DNA of 64,000 nt from JBGTLA01 sp041744375 (GTDB lineage Bacteria > Actinomycetota > Acidimicrobiia > Spongiisociales > ZC4RG35), in contig JBGTLA010000053.1 in NCBI GenBank assembly GCA_041744375.1, positions 62,001 through 126,000 of the forward strand, in the 5' to 3' direction. Positions 61,224 through 64,000 of the stretch are shown here, in pieces. Both the position numbers and the translations under genes were made by a program. Under the pieces are notes generated by a model, which had not been told where the DNA came from, did no database searches, and saw only the letters and a list, made by a program, of their open reading frames with translations. Each line of letters begins with the position of its first letter. Positions within the stretch are counted from its first letter, which is position 1.

Positions 61224-62477
61224 GTGAAACGTCTGGTCGTGCTCGGAGCCGGCACAGCCGGCACCATGGTCGTGAACAAGCTGCACCGCCGTGTCGGCGA
61301 TGACTGGGAGATCGTGGTGGTGGAGCCGTCGCCCACCCACATTTATCAGCCCGGGCTCCTGTTCGTGCCGTTTGGAATGCAGGATCCCGACACGCTGAGC
61401 AAGCCGTCGGCGAAGTTGTTGCCCGACGATGTCCAATTGTTCACCGCAGAGGTGGACCTCGTCGACACCGCCCACAACCAGGTTCTCCTGGTGGATGGGA
61501 CCAGCCTCCGCTACGACCAGCTCGTGATCGCCACCGGCACCACACCTCGGCCAGACCAGACTCCCGGCATGACCGAGCACGGCTGGCGCACGACTGTCCA
61601 CGACTTCTACACGCTCGACGGAGCCGTGGCCTTGCGCGACGCATTGGCCGCTTTCCAGGGAGGGCGTCTCGTCGTCCATGTCACCGAACTGCCGATCAAG
61701 TGTCCGGTCGCCCCCCTCGAGTTCGCCTTTCTCGCCGACGCTCACTTCCGGTCCCGAGGCATCCGCGACGCTGTCGACCTGACATATGTCACGCCGCTCT
61801 CGGGTGCTTTCACCAAACCGATCGCCTCCCACAAGCTCGGGGGCATGCTCGAGGACCGAGGCATCGGGCTCGAACCCGACTTTCTCGTCGAGCGAGTTGA
61901 TGAGGGCAGCCTCGTCTCTTTCGACGAGCGCTCTCTGCCCTTCGATCTGCTGGTGACGGTACCCATCAACATGGGAGCCCCCTTCGTGGGCCGCTCCGGC
62001 CTGGGAGACGAGCTCGATCACGTCAAGGTCGATTCCGGCACTTTCTTGGCGACCGGTCACGCTGACATCTTCGCCGTCGGCGACGCTGCCGCCCTCCCGA
62101 TCTCCAAGGCCGGTTCGGTGGCCCATTTCGCGATCGACGTGTTCGTCGACAACTTCATGGACCACATCGCCGGGCGGCCTATGGAGCGCGCCTTCGACGG
62201 CCATGCCAACTGCTTCGTGGAGTCGGGAGACGGCCGAGCCCTCCTCATCGACTTCAATTACGACACCGAGCCGCTCCCAGGTGCCTACCCGATGCCCAAG
62301 GTTGGCCCCCTGACGCTGCTGGGGGAGTCGCGGTTCAACCATTGGGCAAAGATCGCCTTCAAGCCGATCTATTGGAACGTGTTGCTCAAGGGGCGACGTC
62401 TCCCGGTGCCGATATCGATGTCAATGGCCGGCAAGGTTCGGCCCGAACAACCCCAACAAGAGGAGCAGAAGGTATGA
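61224..62477 (+). CDS. Sulfide:quinone reductase-like flavoprotein
   Basis: A 417-residue FAD-dependent disulfide oxidoreductase. The dinucleotide motif is LVVLGAGTAGTMVVNKL, the ATG motif is VIATGTTPRPDQ and the FAD-binding end is ADIFAVGDAAALPI. Redox-active cysteines are Cys160 (LPIKCPVAPLEF) and Cys330 (HANCFVESGDG), the two positions used by sulfide:quinone reductases. A C-terminal amphipathic region may attach it to the membrane. GTG 61224 follows GAAAGGAACAC. It overlaps the TusE-like gene, so it likely oxidises sulfide or a persulfide and hands sulfur to that carrier. Confidence 0.85.
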   Translation: MKRLVVLGAGTAGTMVVNKLHRRVGDDWEIVVVEPSPTHIYQPGLLFVPFGMQDPDTLSKPSAKLLPDDVQLFTAEVDLVDTAHNQVLLVDGTSLRYDQLVIATGTTPRPDQTPGMTEHGWRTTVHDFYTLDGAVALRDALAAFQGGRLVVHVTELPIKCPVAPLEFAFLADAHFRSRGIRDAVDLTYVTPLSGAFTKPIASHKLGGMLEDRGIGLEPDFLVERVDEGSLVSFDERSLPFDLLVTVPINMGAPFVGRSGLGDELDHVKVDSGTFLATGHADIFAVGDAAALPISKAGSVAHFAIDVFVDNFMDHIAGRPMERAFDGHANCFVESGDGRALLIDFNYDTEPLPGAYPMPKVGPLTLLGESRFNHWAKIAFKPIYWNVLLKGRRLPVPISMSMAGKVRPEQPQQEEQKV

Positions 62478-62788
62478 CGGTCGCCAGCATCGCCGGACAC
62501 GAGGTCCATGTCGATGACGAGGGGTTCCTGACCCACCCGGATGACTGGAACGAGACACTGGCCGAAACGCTCGCCTCCAATATCGGGATCGAGCTCACCG
62601 ACGCCCACTGGGCTGCGATCTCCTTTGCCCGCAACGATCACGCCGAGATGGGCGAGACGCCGACGTTGCGGCGGATGGCGAGCGTGGGGGGGATCTCGAC
62701 GAAGGAGATGTTCGCCTTGTTTCCGAAGAAACCCGCCAAGAAACTCGCCTACGTGGCAGGCCTTCCCAAGCCCGTCGGCTGTGTCTGA
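62474..62788 (+). CDS. tusE: TusE/DsrC-family sulfur carrier
   Basis: A 104-residue DsrC-like protein (GHEVHVDDEGFLTHPDDWNE ... LTDAHWAAISFARND) with the C-terminal arm AGLPKPVGCV, where Cys103 is the penultimate sulfur-carrying residue. The second Cys of true DsrC, 11 residues earlier, is Ala here, so it is of the TusE type and cannot form the DsrC trisulfide. It overlaps the SQR-like gene by 4 bp (ATGA). With DsrE it would relay persulfide sulfur. Confidence 0.9.
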   Translation: MTVASIAGHEVHVDDEGFLTHPDDWNETLAETLASNIGIELTDAHWAAISFARNDHAEMGETPTLRRMASVGGISTKEMFALFPKKPAKKLAYVAGLPKPVGCV

Positions 62789-62802
62789 AAGGAGATGCGA
62801 TC

Positions 62803-63315
62803 ATGACCACGACGCTCGAAACTGTCCCGGTTCCCGTTTTCGACGAAGAAGAGGGTGGAGGGCGGAAACTGTGCATCATCTGCTCGAAGGGCTCCCTCGA
62901 CATGGCCTATCCCGGACTGGTGCTGGCCAATGCAGCCCTCGGTGAGGGGATCGAGACCCATCTATTTTTCACGTTCTGGGGCTTTGACATCATCAACCGT
63001 GAGACGATGGCTCATCTCAAGTTCACTCCGGTCGGCAATCCGGCCACCCACATGCCGCCATCGTTGATGGGGTTGCCGGGCATGACGGCGTTCGCCACCC
63101 ACATGATGAAGAAGCAGATGGAAGGCATCGACATCCCCGAGGTGCCGGAGTTTCTCGAGATGATCACCGATGCCGGGGGACACCTGTGGGCATGCCGCAT
63201 GTCGGCCGACATGATGCACCTGACCGAAGATGACCTCTATGAGCGAGTCGAGGGGATCATCTCGGCCGCCGACTTCATCGAAGTGTCGGAGGGTGCCCAA
63301 GTCATTTTCGTCTGA
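62803..63315 (+). CDS. DsrE-family sulfur-transfer protein (DsrE2-like)
   Basis: A 170-residue DsrE/F-like protein. KLCIICSKGSLDMAYPGLVL has candidate Cys near residues 24-27. THLFFTFWGFDIINR is the conserved hydrophobic strand, and the later GGHLWACRMSADMM carries the second conserved Cys. The match is to the larger DsrE2 or peroxiredoxin-like subgroup. The ribosome site AAAGGAGATGCGATC is strong. It is the last gene of the SQR-TusE-DsrE unit; copy 2 of the palindromic repeat begins 4 bp after its stop. Confidence 0.88.
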   Translation: MTTTLETVPVPVFDEEEGGGRKLCIICSKGSLDMAYPGLVLANAALGEGIETHLFFTFWGFDIINRETMAHLKFTPVGNPATHMPPSLMGLPGMTAFATHMMKKQMEGIDIPEVPEFLEMITDAGGHLWACRMSADMMHLTEDDLYERVEGIISAADFIEVSEGAQVIFV

Positions 63316-63319
63316 CACC

Positions 63320-63396
63320 AGGCGAACCGACACCGCCCCCCTCTCGCGCGACATTCCCGGCCCATAGGCTCTGGATGTCGCGCGAAAGCGGGTGGG
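63320..63396 (+). repeat. Palindromic repeat, copy 2
   Basis: It starts AGGCGAACCGACACCGCCCC, with an 11-bp perfect inverted repeat TCGCGCGACAT (63344-63354) and its complement (63375-63385). It is about 85-90% identical by eye to the copy at 61031-61105, in direct orientation. It may also act as terminator of the sulfur module. Confidence 0.85.
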
Positions 63397-63516
63397 GGGG
63401 TCGGCGAGAGCGGGTGGGGGCGGAAGTGGTCCTCGCTTCGGGCGCGATGTCGTGCTTGGGTGATGACCGATTGCAATCGTCGGCCCACCACAATGTGGGT
63501 CCTCGTTCGATGACCC

Positions 63517-64000
63517 ATGACACACCGCAGCGATCCCCCTCCCCGCGCCACGACGGCCCCCAGACTGGTCGTGGTCCTCATCTTGGGGCTGGTGTTGCTG
63601 GGCGCCCCGCGTCTGCTGGGCGGGGGTGGAGGCGAAACCCCGCCCTCCCTCGCGACGGCGACCTTCCCAGTGACCACCCCGACGGTGCCGCCGGCTCCGA
63701 CGGCGACATGGCCCACGGTGACCACCGTCGAGAAACCGGAGGAAGAGCCGCCGCCGACCACCCAACCGCCTGTGCGTCAACGCGACGAGGTGCCGGCATG
63801 GACCATTGGCGAGCCGTGGGGCACGACCAGGGGACTTACGATGTTTCGGGGCAATCCCACCCGAACCTTGACGGGGGGCGGCCCTGTCCCCTCCGAACCA
63901 CCGGAAGTCGTCTGGCGATACCCGGAGAATCCCATGTGCTCACAGGCCTCGAACCTGGGGGGTTCGACCGTGTGGTGTGGTTTCGGTTGGACGGGTCAGC
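63517..64000 (+). CDS. Membrane-anchored PQQ-propeller-like protein (partial)
   Basis: The gene runs out of the window; 161 codons are present. After MTHRSDPPPRATTAPR comes a hydrophobic helix (LVVVLILGLVLLGAPRLL), an anchor or signal. Next is a Thr/Pro-rich linker of about 55 residues and then a domain starting WGTTRGLTMFRGNPTRTLTG and continuing VVWRYPENPMCSQASNLGG. TMFRGNxxRTxxG followed by VVWRY is typical of PQQ-like beta-propeller proteins exported across the membrane. The ATG at 63517 has no strong ribosome site, so the exact start is uncertain. Confidence 0.7.
   Translation, partial: MTHRSDPPPRATTAPRLVVVLILGLVLLGAPRLLGGGGGETPPSLATATFPVTTPTVPPAPTATWPTVTTVEKPEEEPPPTTQPPVRQRDEVPAWTIGEPWGTTRGLTMFRGNPTRTLTGGGPVPSEPPEVVWRYPENPMCSQASNLGGSTVWCGFGWTGQ

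Overview
This window looks like a chromosomal segment of a high-GC Gram-positive bacterium of the phylum Actinomycetota. The support is uniformly high GC, frequent GTG and TTG starts, a 180-kDa-class NAD-glutamate dehydrogenase, a group 2 sigma factor, and a DevR/DosR-type hypoxia regulator with many matching operator boxes. An uncultured Acidimicrobiia-like lineage is my best guess, but no rRNA or marker gene here settles it. I see no rRNA, tRNA, CRISPR array, integrase, transposase or prophage. Genes are packed tightly, often with 4-bp start/stop overlaps.

Layout. 1-5.2 kb: end of a membrane protein gene, a dimethylglycine/sarcosine dehydrogenase-like flavoprotein, an aldehyde dehydrogenase and a cyclic-nucleotide-binding protein. 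5.2-9.2 kb: a small NTF2-fold protein and a large class III nucleotide cyclase-AAA-TPR protein. 9.3-15.3 kb: an RRM RNA-binding protein, two small proteins and NAD-glutamate dehydrogenase. 15.4-24 kb: a coupled GT4 / alpha-alpha toroid / GH130 carbohydrate operon, another GT4, a 41-residue Lys-rich protein, patatin-like and PlsC-like lipid enzymes, a hexapeptide acyltransferase and a GT2. 24.1-25.3 kb: a divergent MarR/NAD(P)-binding protein pair with a clear operator.

24-61 kb is a hypoxia or dormancy island. At least 17 copies of a 16-bp imperfect palindrome of the form AGGGCC-N4-GTCCCN, closely resembling the mycobacterial DosR box, lie between genes. They precede a CBS-BON gene plus a complete group 3b NiFe hydrogenase operon, a CNNM/CorC protein with an M50 (Rip3-like) protease, GT4 and DUF5661-P2-type ATPase genes, universal stress proteins with an FMN-barrel protein, a HAD-HerA fusion, RtcB, a PAS histidine kinase (frameshifted here), a degenerate receiver protein, pyruvate:ferredoxin oxidoreductase plus a DHOD-like protein, 6-phosphofructokinase, and the CBS-DevR pair itself. 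Many members match the M. tuberculosis DosR regulon by family (Hrp1, Rip3, CtpF, USPs, PfkB, pyridoxamine-oxidase-fold proteins, DevR/DevS) and the DosR-controlled Hyh hydrogenase of M. smegmatis. RtcB, HAD-HerA, PFOR and GH130/GT4 are unusual additions. One box lies 44 bp from a 121-nt stem-closed structure that looks like a hypoxia-induced small RNA.

61-63.4 kb: a coupled SQR-like / TusE-like / DsrE-like sulfur module bracketed by two direct copies of a palindromic repeat of about 75 bp. The window ends inside a secreted or membrane-anchored protein gene.

As a system, the island would let a cell entering anoxia re-route carbon through PFK and PFOR, dispose of or recover electrons through hydrogenase, retune ion transport and membrane proteolysis, and possibly build or mobilise a mannan-like reserve through GT4/GH130. 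The gene calls are mostly firm. The shared regulation is inferred from repeated sequence sites, and the carbohydrate and small-RNA functions are hypotheses.
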